This document shows positions 22,601 to 35,100 of a DNA stretch of 64,000 nt, piece after piece; the stretch's first letter is position 1, and every line of letters starts with the position of its first letter. Below the pieces are notes generated by a model. That model had not been told where the DNA came from and did not search any database. It was given only the letters and a program-made list of their open reading frames with translations. The position numbers were made by a program, and so were the translations under genes. This DNA is from Anseranas semipalmata (Eukaryota; Chordata; Aves; Anseriformes; Anseranatidae): contig VXAA01000604.1 of NCBI GenBank assembly GCA_013399115.1, positions 853,307-917,306 on the forward strand, written 5' to 3'.

Positions 22601-25600
22601 GACACCCCAGGTTGTGTCTGGCTGCGATGGCAATGCAGCCCCACACAGGTTGTCTCACCCACGGGCCCCACCTGCATGGCATCGTCACCATTAAAAACCA
22701 CGTGGGGAAGGGGTGACGGCGGCTGCCAGAGACCTGATGAGCCCTCAGTGCCGGGAAGATTTGGCACTCGGGCTTTCCAGGAAAGCCATTTCCATGGCAG
22801 GGCACTGGGAGCAGATGGGCATCCGCCCAAAGCAAGGGGGATTTAGTCCTGGGGGGGGCTGCAATTGCACCTCCCACCTGCTCTGCACTCGCGTGGTGCA
22901 ATGCTGAGCAATCCCGAGCGGTGCAATGGCCTGCGGCAGCCAGGGAGCTTTGGGTGGGCTTGTAGGGGCGCTGGGGGCACCATGGGGGCTGCAGCACCTT
23001 GAAGCCCCTGCAGTGGTTTCAGGGTTATGTTCAGAAAGGTCTGCAAAGAATCCAACTCCCCGAGGTGTCCGTGGAGCAGCCTCCACAAACGGGTCCTCAA
23101 CGAGCTGCAGCAGCTGCCTCTGCTCACCCTGGCACCCCCTGCACACCCGGCGCCCCCTTGGGCACCCAACGCTCCCCCGGGCACCCACTGCTAATGACAG
23201 GTCAGTGGGGCCAGGTGAGCTGTCACAAGCCCCCTGCGAGCTGCAGGCTGGGGGCTGCACAGGTGCTGGGTTGGGGAGCAGGAGCTGCACAAGGCCTTTG
23301 ATGGCCCCAACCAGCCTCAGCTGGGCCCCCCCGCCCATGGGTGTGGGGCTCCATTTAAGCTCAGCCAGGGCCATCAGTCTTTGTCTGAACTGCCTGGGGG
23401 TGTGCTGATCTCCAGCTCAAGTCTTGGTCATCAAGATCTTGACCAACAGGTTGACTTCCCAGCTTAACCTTGGCCCCATCTCATCACTAGACCTGCTGGA
23501 AGGTCTCCAGGCTGTGCCTGCCCCTGGCTGCCTTTGCTGAGCCTGAATTGCAGCTTGGCTTCAATTTGGGTTTGTATTGTTGTGGGGAGCTTCACTGATG
23601 GTCTGGACTCTTGGCTGAATGTTTCCAGCATCTCTGGGTCTGCCACACCTGGGAGCAGAGGGATGGGGCCCTGGCTGGTGAGACCCTGCCCTGCAGCTGT
23701 GGTGTCCCCAGTGGTCCCAGCATGTGGGGTGGGAGGATGAAGGGCTGGGGGCTGTGCAAGGGGCTGCAGGAAGAAATAGTGTTGGAAGAGGTGGGCTGTG
23801 GGGTACAGGTATCCCAGGGTGGTGCCCCCTGGGAATGGGGTAGGAGGATCCCCACTATGGTGCCCCTTGCAGTGCTTGCTGCTGCCCCTTCAGGGTGAAG
23901 TCCTTGGAGGATGGTGGCACCCAGAGGTGGGTGCCTGGTGCCCTGGGGGGAGCACCATGCTGTGCAGGAGCACTTGAGCTGAGATGCTGCCACTGGTTTC
24001 TCAGGGTCTGCTTGCGGTGGGGACTCTGCACCACATGGGTGCAGGAGCAGGCTCCTGACCGACAGCGGCCTCTGTCGTGCTGCCTGGTGTGTCTGTCTGG
24101 CTGAAGGCTGCTATGGATGCGGCTCTGGCATTTGCCAGGTTTAGGAGAGGGGAACGAGAACCCTAAACTTCCCCTTGCTGCCCTTGGGTGGGAGGATGTG
24201 GGCTTGGGGCTGGTGCAGTGACAGTGACCATCCCCACAGGGCTGGGGTGCGATGCTGAGACAGCCCTGGCTGCAGTGCAGGATCAATTCCCTGCAGTGAC
24301 ACCTCACAGAGCTGGGGGCACCACAGTGTGTCCCCACCAATGTCCCCTGACCATGCATGGGGACAGGCAGTGGCAGGTTGGGGCCAGAGAGTTTGATTTC
24401 TCTTTCAGTCCTCACTTCCTGCAGCTGCTGAGAAGTAATGCCATGAGCAGGAGTGCATTTGCAGGGGATAATGAGATGCAAATGCCATAATTTTGTTCTT
24501 TTGTTTTTTTTCCAAGCCCATTTGCAGTTTGTGCAGGCACTGGGGTTGCAGCAAGGAAGGCAAGCGGTAGGATTTAATGTTTGCCATGGTTCGAACCCAC
24601 ATGAAGTGACTTCTGGTGCTGCTGTAGTCTGGGCACCGTGATGCTGTGCATCCAACGTGCTCGTTGGCCTTGGTTCCCCTCTGCAGCAGGTGTTTGCTCT
24701 GGCTTGGCTGCACCAGTGGCTGAAATGTCAACGCACACCTGGTTGGAGGAGCACTTGGTAAAAATACCTGTAGGTAGGGCTGGGCTTGCAACACCTGCCT
24801 GTGGGAGGAGCGTGCAGAGGTGATGGGTGCTGGTGGGATACAGGGCAGCGAGCGGAAGAATTGATTTTTGCCCTAAGCACATCTCAGCCTAAGCTCACGG
24901 GAAACCAGGGAGGACTGGGAGGTGCAGCAGCGGGGTGGTGGCTCGGGGAGAGCAAGAGGAATGCTGTCAGGTCTGGCAGCAGCTGGTCTGTAGGCAAGTC
25001 CCAGTGAGGGTGGTGCAGTGAGATCAGCCTGGGGAGATGGCTCTCTTGCAGAGGGACAGCTCGGGTGGCTCTGTCTTCTGTGGGCTTAATCCAGGACATG
25101 GACCCACACTGTGGGCTATCAGGTCTTGCACGGACATCACTGCTGGTCTGCTCTGAGCTGCCTTTCTGTGCTTTCTGACTTGTTGCACTATTGGAACAAC
25201 CGGACCTGCTCTTGGCTTTCACTCTAATGGGTGAAAACCTCTGGGATCCCTGCGTGTGGCTCTGCTCCAGCCCTGGCTGCACCCGTGGATGTTTCTCTGC
25301 CTCTCCCCTGCCAGGCTGCACCCTTGCACCCATGGTGGGACCCATGTAGGTGGGCTGGCCATGCAAGGAGCTGGTTCCTTGAGGCTTCTGGCAGGAGCAG
25401 TGTCCCTAGAGCTGTCACAAGCTGTTCTGTCCTCTGCTTGTGTCCCCTGGGGCAAGGGCTTTGATTTTCCCCACGTAGCCCAATGAAAGGGCCACGCAGC
25501 TGCAGGAGCATCAGTGCTGCCTGGCCACTTGGTGAAGATGGGCCACAGACCTCACCAACCACTCTGGGTGCCACCAGCTCAGCTGGTGGTGTCATGGGCT

Positions 25601-27322
25601 GGCAGAAGACATCCGGTGTGGGCAGAGCCCCCGTCATCGCTGTGCCAAGGTGGAGCAGTGCTGGGGGGGACAGCTGGGACAGGCCCTGGGGGCACGCGCT
25701 TCATGATGCTCAGGCTGGGGCAGGTTTGTCAGAGGTGACTCACCTGCTCGTGAGGAGGCTGCTGGCATCAGACCAGTGGCCTTTGAGCTCATAGAAACAC
25801 AGATCAACAATAACTGATGGAAGGGAAATATCCTGCGTGGGACAGCCCCGCTGTGAGCAGGGGGAGAGGAGCACGGGCAGGAGCAGCAAGGCACAGCGGT
25901 GGGGGGACGCCCATGTCCCCTTGCTCTCCCACCTGGCATCCTCCCCTGATGCAGCCAGTGAGCAAAACTCATTTGGAAAGCATTTCTTCATGCTGGAAAA
26001 TGTTCAGCAGCTGGTGGTGCCCTCCAGGAGGAGCGTGTGCCCCTGCTGGAGGTCACCTCTGCCACAGCAATGTGGGAGTGCTCCTCAGTTGTTTCTGGAG
26101 GGGAAGTCAGTGGATTTAGGTGAAGGTGCTGCAGCAGGTGAGATGGTGGACTTTGCATGGGAGTGGCTGACAAAGCAGTCCCTCTTCTGATGGTGAGTTT
26201 GTCATCTCCAGCAGGAGGGAAGGTACCAAGCGTCAGGAGCCTGGGTGCTGCTGGCTGGGATCGTGGTGGGTCGCTCCCCTGGCCAGCTGGGCTGTGCTGC
26301 TGTTGTGGGGGAGGAAAGGGAAAGAAGTGGGCAGTGATGGGAAGGGAGACACAAGGTCAAACACAGGATCCAGGTGTCTTACACCTGGTGGCTGTGTGTG
26401 GTTGGTGATCTCACCGCTGCTGGCCCCTCTGCCTGCTCAGGACATCTCTCAGGATGGCAAATGTGTGGGTACTGGGCTGCCTGTGGGGAGCCCAAATACA
26501 AATAGTTTTACAACGAAGGAGAAATGCAAAATATGTACGAGTCCAGCCCTTAATTTTAACATGGCCCCTTTCTCAAGCGAGGTCCTGCTGGGATCACAGA
26601 GCAGGGGAGCGAGTCCTCCTGTCCCCAGAACCTGTAGGTGACTGTGAACAGGCTGCAGTGCCCTCTGTGCCTGGGCTGTGATGCTGACCCCCCTGGGGAA
26701 GGGAGGATGAACATCCCACCTCCTGATCCTCCTCTCCAGCCCCACTCTGAGCAACAGAGGCTCCTCCAGTGACAGAGGAGACCAGAAATCCCAGCAATGA
26801 GATTAGAATAACAGTAGTAATTAACGCCTTGCTGCTCTCTAAGGATTTTCTAGCAAGGCTCGCCAGGTGCCGGATGGGGGTTAAGCAATTAAAGCAATAG
26901 CACCCATGTAATGGGGACAGGTGCCAACTGTGTCGTGGGCTTGCAGCAGCTCTGCTGGGGTCTTGCTCTGTCCCCTGATTTTTCTCAGTGGCTTTGGGGG
27001 TGAGATGAAATGGGAGGAGCTGGCTTAGGAGCGGTGACCCTGAATCAGCCTCTTCCCACAAAGGTGAGGGTTAACTTATGGGGGAAAAGCAGGTCAGGAG
27101 CACCTGGTGTTGCCCATGGATGCTCATCTGGTCCCTAACAAAGAGACACAAATGTCACCATGTGAGCTCAAGGGCTTGCAAACACTTCTGTGTGCATTTG
27201 GGGACAAAATCCAATGCATCAGCTCCTGTATGTGTGTTGATAGAAATCTGCAGGAGCAGCCTCCCCCGTACAGACACAAATGCCAGTACGTGGGCTTGCG
27301 TAGACACAAGCCAGCTCAATAA
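19666..27322. other. Intergenic spacer, left part
   Basis: No recognisable exon. GC-rich DNA runs to about 21.9 kb, followed by an AT-rich island at about 21.97-22.27 kb. About 4 kb (22.9-26.6 kb) is then G/C-rich but notably poor in CpG, unlike the flanking gene regions. The open frames here show no conserved motifs. Confidence 0.5.
21753..21825. repeat. A-rich minisatellite-like tract
   Basis: Runs of 4-10 A are separated by CCC, CC, CAG or CCG in a loose period of about 8-11 bases. It looks like slippage-expanded low-complexity DNA. Confidence 0.8.
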
Positions 27323-27700
27323 CATGGAGGCTGGAGAAAATGCTTTGTGGGGAGAGACTTGAAGAGCTCATATTGCTTGGTTTATCAGGGAAACTGAGAG
27401 GTGTCTTGACTTTAGTGCATAAGTACCATCACAGGGAGAAACTACTTGGCGCTAGAGTACTCTCTGATGTCGGGGAAAGGCAGAACAAGAACTAGCGGCT
27501 GAAACAGAAGCCTGCCAAAGTTGGATGAAAAAGCAGGTTTGTATGTTAGCAGTGACAGAGATGAGCAGTGGAAGCAAGCTGCCAAGGGATGTGGCAGGAC
27601 TTTCTCCTCTCTTGGTAAAGGATAGTTTTGTCTTCTCGTGGAGATTCCTCAGCCAAACTATTCTTTGGTCAGGCACACAGTATGAGGGTCATGAGATGAT
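27323..27700 (+). mobile_element. Ancient CR1/L3-type LINE 3' end (turtle/crocodile type)
   Basis: The order of blocks matches the old amniote CR1 3' region, not the avian CR1 families. It has GGAGGCTGGAGAAAATGCTT, then GAGAGACTTGAAGAGCTCA, GTTTATCAGGGAAACTGAG, AGTGCATAAGTACC, AAAGGCAGAACAAGAAC and CTGCCAAGGGATGTGG. A worn end follows (GGTCATGAGATGATA). Orientation is +. It is a relic that predates birds, and both edges are approximate. Confidence 0.8.
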
Positions 27701-30700
27701 ATTTACTACGCTATTATACCCCTTAGTTATCTGTCTGTCCCCCCTTCCTCCTTGCATGAGGCTTGGCACCCGTCTTGAAGCATCCATGTGGTGGAGGGAT
27801 GGAGCCCAAAGCTGCTGCCTGGCCTCCTCACAGAGCCTCCAAGGGGTGGTGCCTCCTGGCTCTGCTGCACTGGTTGTTCCTGATTGCTCACCGCTCTCTT
27901 CCTGGTAACCCCAGGAGTGGGGTTGGAGGTTCTCAAGTCTGTCCAGAGGCCTGGTGCAACCCCGGGTATCCTGGGGAGATACAGATGTGGTTCCAGTAGT
28001 GGCTGGGGGCTGCTGGAGAGCCCTGGGACATCGAGATCCTAGAGACTCGTACACCAGCAGTGGAAAACTTAGCTGGAATGCCACCATGTTCCCTTGGGAG
28101 AGCTGTCTGGCAGAACCTGTGCACCCACAGAACACAGGGGGACCCATGGCTGTGATAATCTTGCCAGCAGAGAGGAGGGTGTGCGGGAGATGTGGCAGAA
28201 CAATGCTAAATACCGTGTGAACTGATGAAAGGCGTCAGCCCAACACAAATGAATAGTTGTTGTTGCTGGTAGTATCAGGTGACATGGTTGGCTGGCCACA
28301 GAACTGGCTGAGAAGCAGTCAGGTACAGAGCAAAGCAGGGCAAGTGATTTGGAAAGGTTATAAACTTAAGTATAATATAAATATATCAGTATTATGGGTT
28401 TTATATATATATATGTAAAAGGGAGTTGTGAGTGGTATATACAGTATAAATACACCAGTAGTGAGTCCTCCAGGGGCTCCCTGTTCTAACGTATAATTTT
28501 AGCCCAAAGGAAGCTTAAGAAATGCAATGGCCAACTTCCTCAGTTGTGCCTCTGCTGCTTTCTCTCTTCCTCAGCCACAGCAGCTCTGGTGCCTGATGTC
28601 TCGGGGTGTGGTGGGCTGTCCCCAGCCAGCAGCTGAACCCCCATGCAGTTGTCCAGTAGGATGAGGGAGAGCACTGGAAGAGCGAGAGATGAAGACTCCT
28701 CATCTCTTCGTAGCAAGACTAGAAAGGAGGAGAGGCCAAGAGGCCAGGCTTGCCCATCTCCCCAGCACTTCTGCGCCCTGAAATGACAGAGCAGGTGACG
28801 ATGACTTTGCAAGCTACAAATTGCCCCAGAGATAACACGGTAATGCCTCACCCAGGAGTGCTCACATCATTAAAGTCCATGCCAGTCACTGCTCAGGTAT
28901 CCTGGGTGCTTCCATGCTGCCGCTCCCGGGGGCCTCCTGGTCCTGGCTGGGGCGATGATGGCCCTGGTGCTGGCAAAGCTGAGGCACGGTCAGGTGCTGT
29001 GTCATTGTGCACAGCTGGAGGACAGCATCTGGAATGCCATAAGAGGGACAAATTTAAGTCACAAGAAAATGTCCATGATATAACCATGAAACTATGCATA
29101 CTTCATATATATATATATATATATATAAAAGTATATTTATAAGCATACATATATAAGTATACAGGACTTGCAGCTACAGCTGTTCCCTTCGTGGGCATAT
29201 TTTGTTCCCAGCCACTTTCCCAGGGCCCATGGTGGAAGCTCATCTGAGCTGTGGGCAGAGCACAGCTCAGGTGCCAATGGGTGTTTTTTTGTTACTACTA
29301 CTTTATTTACCAAGAAATTTCATGTTCCTTAAAGTTAGTGGAATGTGATGACATCTGAAAGGAAAATTTTATTCTAAAGCTGGGGTTAGCATTTGTTTAT
29401 TTTTCTCTTTTTCGATTTTTCCCTTTTAATAAGGGAAAAGGGAAGAAGGGAGAACAGACAGAACAAAGAGGAAGTGAGAGTTCCCACCATCAGAACAAAG
29501 CCTTCAAAACAATTTTAAGCAAAACAACGGTCCAAAATAGCAGGAAAGGGAATCTTTTGCAGTTTATCAAACATCCTCACCTTTTTTTCCATCTGCTCTG
29601 AATTTCAGTGCCTGTGACTCTGCAGGCAATTAGATAACATGGGTGACTCCAGGGCACATGCGGATGAGCAGGGAGGCAGGAATGCAAACATGCATTTGAC
29701 TCTAATGAGCAAAACCCTCCTGAACTGAGCACCATCGTGCCACGTATGGGGAATGGCAGGTGCCCTGGCACTGCAGGGCTCGCATATACTAAATTATGCC
29801 CATCTCATTATGTTTTATAGATTGCTAAGCATGGTATAGCTATTGTCTGGGGAAAGGATCAGTGCCATGGCATCGCTGCCGGCCATGTCACAAGAAGAGC
29901 TCCTGTGTTTGCCAGAGCGCACAGTGACTGTCTTGCAGGGCTGTAGCTGCACACAGCAAGTGCGTTGCTGGAGCTGGGATGCCTTTGTTCAGCTCCTAGC
30001 ACAGGAATCCTTTTTATTCTTGTTATGACCTTGGGCAAGTAACTTTACTATGCTTAAAATTACTTTTCTGCAAACAAGGAGCATAAATCTCTTTGCATCA
30101 AGAGAGTTGCAGTGCTGCGTAAGGGGCTCTGTTTTGGCTCGCAAAGGTTTTTTAACCATGAGTTGTCACACGTGTCACTGCTCAGCGTCCCTCTGGGGTG
30201 AGGGTGCTGGTGCTGCCCCAGTGGTGGGGACAGAGAGGGTATGACTGTTGGGTAGCCCAACAGTGCACAAAGCTCTGGGTGTTTGGACCCTTTCCATGGG
30301 GGAAACAGGTTCAGTAAAATCTGCTGTAGCGCAGGGTGCTTCTGCCACCCCTCATTTGTTTGTTTTCTGCTGGCAGTGCCACCTGGGGAGGATGGAAAGG
30401 AACTGAGCTGCAGAGGCTGATGAAAGAGGCTGCAGGCTCATCTTACAGAAAGAGATTAGAGAAAAGGGGTGCATGCAGCCTGGCAAAACAAAAGCTAAGG
30501 GCAGTGCAAAGAGAGTGGTGGATGGAAGCATCCGAGGGTATGCCCCACAGGAAGAGATGAGCTACTTAAAGTGTTGGCACAAGCCCATCAGGGTATATGT
30601 TGCCTGTGACGATGCACAGGCTGGAAATAAGAGGTAGCTTTTAAGCAGAGGAGGAGTGAGGGCCTGGAAGAGCTTCCCAGCAGGAGCCCTGTGTGCTGGG

Positions 30701-31340
30701 AATACACAAACTACTTCTCAAGTAGCACTCAAACCCCTTTATGTGGGGTTTTACATTGTGACGGCCACCATAAGGTGACCCTGGAGGCTCCTGCAGCTCC
30801 GGCTGGTGTCACTGCGGGTCCTGCTGGGTCTGTGCTGGGTGTGCTCTGCAGATAAATGGATAAACAGCCCTTGTTACACTTATTCATTCTGCCCGTGTAC
30901 ACAGCCTGCTTGTCATCAGCCAGGAGGCCTCTCCGGGAGGTGCCTTTCCCCAGCACTGCATTTGGTGTTTACTGTGAAATAAAGAAATGGCAAAATGTCT
31001 CTTTTACAGACTTTTAAAAATTGAGTCACTCGGCAAAAGCAGTGCCGAGGGGGGCACACAGCAAGCGCGATGCAAGGCGGCCTGCAGCTCACCCCCAGCT
31101 CCCCGGGATGCCCCGGCTGGGGTGCGGGCCTTCGCCCCAGTGGGGTGAATCCATGGGGCGGCTGTTCACCTGCCAGCCCTGGTCTCACACTGTCTGTACA
31201 ACTCTCTCTGGATGCTTCAAGTGATTGGGGATATAAGAATAAGAGGAAGGAGAGGTGACAGCTGGGCAGGGGGAATTACAGGGAGATCAGATTAGGGGGA
31301 GCACTGGGAGGCAAGATGGCCCCAGGCTGGGGCAGGACAG
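27701..31340. other. Intergenic spacer, right part, upstream of ARRDC1
   Basis: No exon recognised. AT-rich patches with short (AT)n runs occur at about 28379-28421 and 29105-29127. A low-GC stretch at 29.28-29.58 kb includes a 9-bp perfect inverted repeat (29417-29425 with 29431-29439). Any of these may be regulatory, but nothing in the sequence proves it. Confidence 0.5.
29105..29127. repeat. (AT)n microsatellite
   Basis: Pure AT dinucleotide repeat followed by a related ATA/TAT-rich tract to about 29160. Confidence 0.85.
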
Positions 31341-31485
31341 CCGGCTCCTTCCCTCACAGCCAGGTCTCTCCCTCAGAGCCCGGCCCCATAACCGGCTCTT
31401 TCCCTCAGAGGCCGGCTCCTTCCCCCACCGCCGGGTCCCCTCAGCGGCTCCTTCCCTCACAGCCCGCCCCTTCCCTCAGGGCCCG
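31341..31485. repeat. Pyrimidine-rich degenerate minisatellite upstream of ARRDC1
   Basis: About six diverged copies of a 20-30 base unit with the core GGCTCCTTCCCTCACAGCC start near 31341, 31363, 31392, 31412, 31444 and 31465. The + strand is almost purine-free inside the CTTCCCTC cores. The array runs directly into the GC-box-rich promoter sequence. Confidence 0.75.
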
Positions 31486-31538
31486 CCCCGGCCCCACAGC
31501 GCGGGCCGGGGCGTGCGGAGGCGGGGCAGGGCGGAGCC
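31486..31538 (+). promoter_or_regulatory. Probable ARRDC1 CpG-island promoter (left edge)
   Basis: The sequence is nearly all G and C, with many CpGs and GC-box-like words (GGGGCGTG, GGCGGGGC) just before a 646-base gap. ARRDC1 coding exons 2-8 lie downstream on the same strand and no other promoter-like region is as strong before exon 2. I therefore infer that this is the ARRDC1 promoter. Confidence 0.55.
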
Positions 31539-32184
31539 NNNNNNNNNNNNNNNNNNNNNNNNNNNNNNNNNNNNNNNNNNNNNNNNNNNNNNNNNNNNNN
31601 NNNNNNNNNNNNNNNNNNNNNNNNNNNNNNNNNNNNNNNNNNNNNNNNNNNNNNNNNNNNNNNNNNNNNNNNNNNNNNNNNNNNNNNNNNNNNNNNNNNN
31701 NNNNNNNNNNNNNNNNNNNNNNNNNNNNNNNNNNNNNNNNNNNNNNNNNNNNNNNNNNNNNNNNNNNNNNNNNNNNNNNNNNNNNNNNNNNNNNNNNNNN
31801 NNNNNNNNNNNNNNNNNNNNNNNNNNNNNNNNNNNNNNNNNNNNNNNNNNNNNNNNNNNNNNNNNNNNNNNNNNNNNNNNNNNNNNNNNNNNNNNNNNNN
31901 NNNNNNNNNNNNNNNNNNNNNNNNNNNNNNNNNNNNNNNNNNNNNNNNNNNNNNNNNNNNNNNNNNNNNNNNNNNNNNNNNNNNNNNNNNNNNNNNNNNN
32001 NNNNNNNNNNNNNNNNNNNNNNNNNNNNNNNNNNNNNNNNNNNNNNNNNNNNNNNNNNNNNNNNNNNNNNNNNNNNNNNNNNNNNNNNNNNNNNNNNNNN
32101 NNNNNNNNNNNNNNNNNNNNNNNNNNNNNNNNNNNNNNNNNNNNNNNNNNNNNNNNNNNNNNNNNNNNNNNNNNNNNNNNNNNN
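31539..32184. other. Assembly gap (646 N), likely hiding ARRDC1 exon 1
   Basis: All bases are N. A careful look through the visible sequence found no exon encoding the ARRDC1 N-terminus, and this gap sits in the CpG-rich region upstream of exon 2. That is the expected place for the 5' UTR and first coding exon. Confidence 0.9.
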
Positions 32185-35100
32185 CCGCTGTGGGCACTCG
32201 CTCCCCTGCCCGAGAGAAGTCGGTCGTGGTTACAGGTGCTGTAACCTGGGAAGTGCGGACTGGTTTCCTGTTTTCCCTGAGGTTGTCCTGCTCGCTTCTC
32301 CTGTGTGCGTGCTTCTTCCTTCATGACAAGTTGTTTGGGGCGGGGGGACACCAAAGAGCTTAAAATGCAACGCCTCTCAAACAGGCGCTGGGTGATGGTG
32401 CCTGTGCTGCCCCGGCCAGGATGTTCCTGCATTTGTGAGCACCTCTCCCAGCTGCCTGCAATAGCTTTTGGAAGCTTCCTCAGGAAAAAAATGTCTTGGA
32501 CAAGTGCAGACTTGTAGGCTGTTTAACTCCTGCTGTGGCAAAACCGAGCACGTATCTCCTTGGAGGCTGGTCCCAGCAGCGCTCCTTCCAGCGAAGGCAT
32601 TCTTAACGAAGCGTGTGCTGACTTCCACCCCTGGCCCATCTCGTTGACTTCCGCCCCTGTTCCTGAATGTACCTCGTGGGTGAGAGGAGAGCGTTTGGTC
32701 TCTGTGGGCTCAGCTGTGATTTTGGTAATGAGCCTGGGGCAGCTGAGCAGGGCTTCCGGAGAGCTGGCAGATGCATCGAGCCAAAATCTGAGCTGTTCCT
32801 TCTCCTTCTGTCAGAAGTGTCATGAGTAGCTGTTTTGAGTTGAGATCCCTGCAGATTGGCTTCACCAGCTGGGGTGGCAACTTGCTGGGACTGGTGCCTG
32901 CGCCTGCCCAGATAGCCAGCGCGCTGGAGGACGTGGTGCCAATGTCTGCGGAGCGCGAGGTGACTCTTTGCTCTGTGTCCTCTCTGCTGGCCATGTCTCA
33001 CCTTCGGGAAAAGAGGAGGAAGCTCGGGTAGCAGCTGAAAATATCCTTCTTGATGTGACAGCAGGCAGCTACCTGCTGGAAGGAGGTGTTCAGAGAGGGC
33101 CCGTTGAGGGGCCGGGGACCAGTCAGCCCTGCTGGGGTTCCGGACCCGGCAGCAGAGGGATCAGACCCCCTCTGCCACACTGCGGCTTCTGCTGGGGTGT
33201 GGGGAGAGGCAGGTGGGGGCCTCATGGCCGCACCAGTTGGTGTTATAGTACATCTGCCCACGCCTCCTGTGACCAGCTAGGACTTTGCAGGCTAATAAAC
33301 AGCTCCCAGGAGAAGACGTGAGGTGCTCGCCCTTTGCAGGTCAGGCCCGCAGCACCCAGGTGTGATACTTTCCATTTTCTAAGCTGGACCAGTCTGACGT
33401 GGTGTGTTTTCTTTGAAACCGCAAAAGCAAACAAGCTTACACACGATTACTTCACACGGTACCTCGTTTTATGGCTCTTGGAAATTGCGCCTATCAGAAG
33501 GTGGACAATACAAGGGAACAAAGCTCATTTTGTCCTGCTAACCGTGCTAGAAGTCTTGGGTCACAGAAAAGCCTAACTCGAGACACACCTTTTAGGATCG
33601 TAAATACTCCCACCTACGCTGGCTTCCTTGCCAGCCCTGCTGACTAGCAGTAATGGCTGTTCGGTAACACATCGCCCTTGGCTGGCCGGCCAGCGGTGTC
33701 ACAAATGGTGACTCACTTTTGGTGACCCACACGGACCTTCTTGGGCCACGTGAGCGCGGGCACGCTTCCCCCATGGCCGCCCCAGGATGGAGGTCCTTCT
33801 CTGAAAACTTCTGGGCCTCAGGGGAGAGCGCTAATGGGAATGCAGCTCCCTAATTGTGCCTAACTTGCTGGGTAAATCATCAAACGCCTGTGTACAAAGA
33901 ATAATTAATCTAACAGGAAGCTGGTGCTGGGACAGCTGGGTGTAGAGTTAATCTGGGGGGAGGGAAAGAAGTTACTGCGGAGCAGGGGACAGCCCTGCTC
34001 GCTGGCGGGCGCGTGCTGGAACAGAGCTGCTGCTGCTCGGGGATGCTGGAGCGCTTTCCTCTCCACTCTGCAGCTTCCAGGGCCGTGCAGATTATTTCGG
34101 TCTTGCTGCCTACTGCTCAGCTAGGCTTCTTGCGGGCAGAAGTGTAATGTTAAAATAACAGGCCTCTCCCCCAGGTCGCTGAGAGTAAAGAACCTTGGAA
34201 GCACTTTCTGGAACAGATTTCAGCACTGCGCTCTTCTCCACTCTATTATTTAGCTGTCCAGGTTTATGCAGTGATGACTTGACTTTCAAATCAGTCTCTT
34301 GAACTACAAAGCTCCAGACAGAAGTACCGATGTCTGTTCATGCTCTAGAAGTACCTAGGTACATAATTTCCATTTCTGCAAAGCCTGTGAATCATAATTT
34401 TCTGCTGTAATCTTAAATGTGGTTAAATGGTCTCACTTCTCATAGGGAAAACTGAGAAAGTTGGTGGTGAAGAGGGGGGTTGAAAGCAGGTCAGTCAGAT
34501 CCTAAGCCCGAACTAAAAGGTCACTTCTGTTCCCCTGGAAGGGCAGCAGGATGGAGTTTGGGTTTGGCCAACGTGTAAGGTGGTTCTGACATGCGTGTAG
34601 GCTGTGCCCTTGCTGGAGGGAGGAGGTGACATCTGGGGACTCTGTTAGCCAGGACCCTCTGTACAACTTGACCTCAGAAACAGGAGGATGCTGTTCCTGC
34701 AGCAGGGCCGTGGCTTGGGCTGCTCCGCAAAGCACCGGTGGAAGGATGGATTGAATCCCACTCAGCAGTCTGAAGCATGCTCTGTCCTGAGACAGAAGTT
34801 TGTCTCCTGTCAAGGTGGATTTTAAATTCCCGTGCTTGGCAGCACCGCTCTCCTCGCCTCATCAAACCTGCGGGGCAGGAGGGCCCCGTGGCTCGGTGCT
34901 GCCCCAGGTGCAGCCCGGTGGGGCAGCGCGATGCCTGCAGCGCAGAACCCGGTGAGATCCCGGCGGAAGGCAGGGACGGACCCAAAGCTGCAGCCGTCCC
35001 CGGCGGTACCGGCAGCGCCCGGGCAGGCCCTCGGGTCACCTGGCATCCGCTCGCGGCAGCGGGTGCCAGGGCGAGGCGAGGTTGGCACCGATGCGCAGGA

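Noticed and set aside
31255..32432. Long frames on both strands across the 646-base gap
   Set aside because: Most of their length is N, so they cannot be supported as coding sequence.
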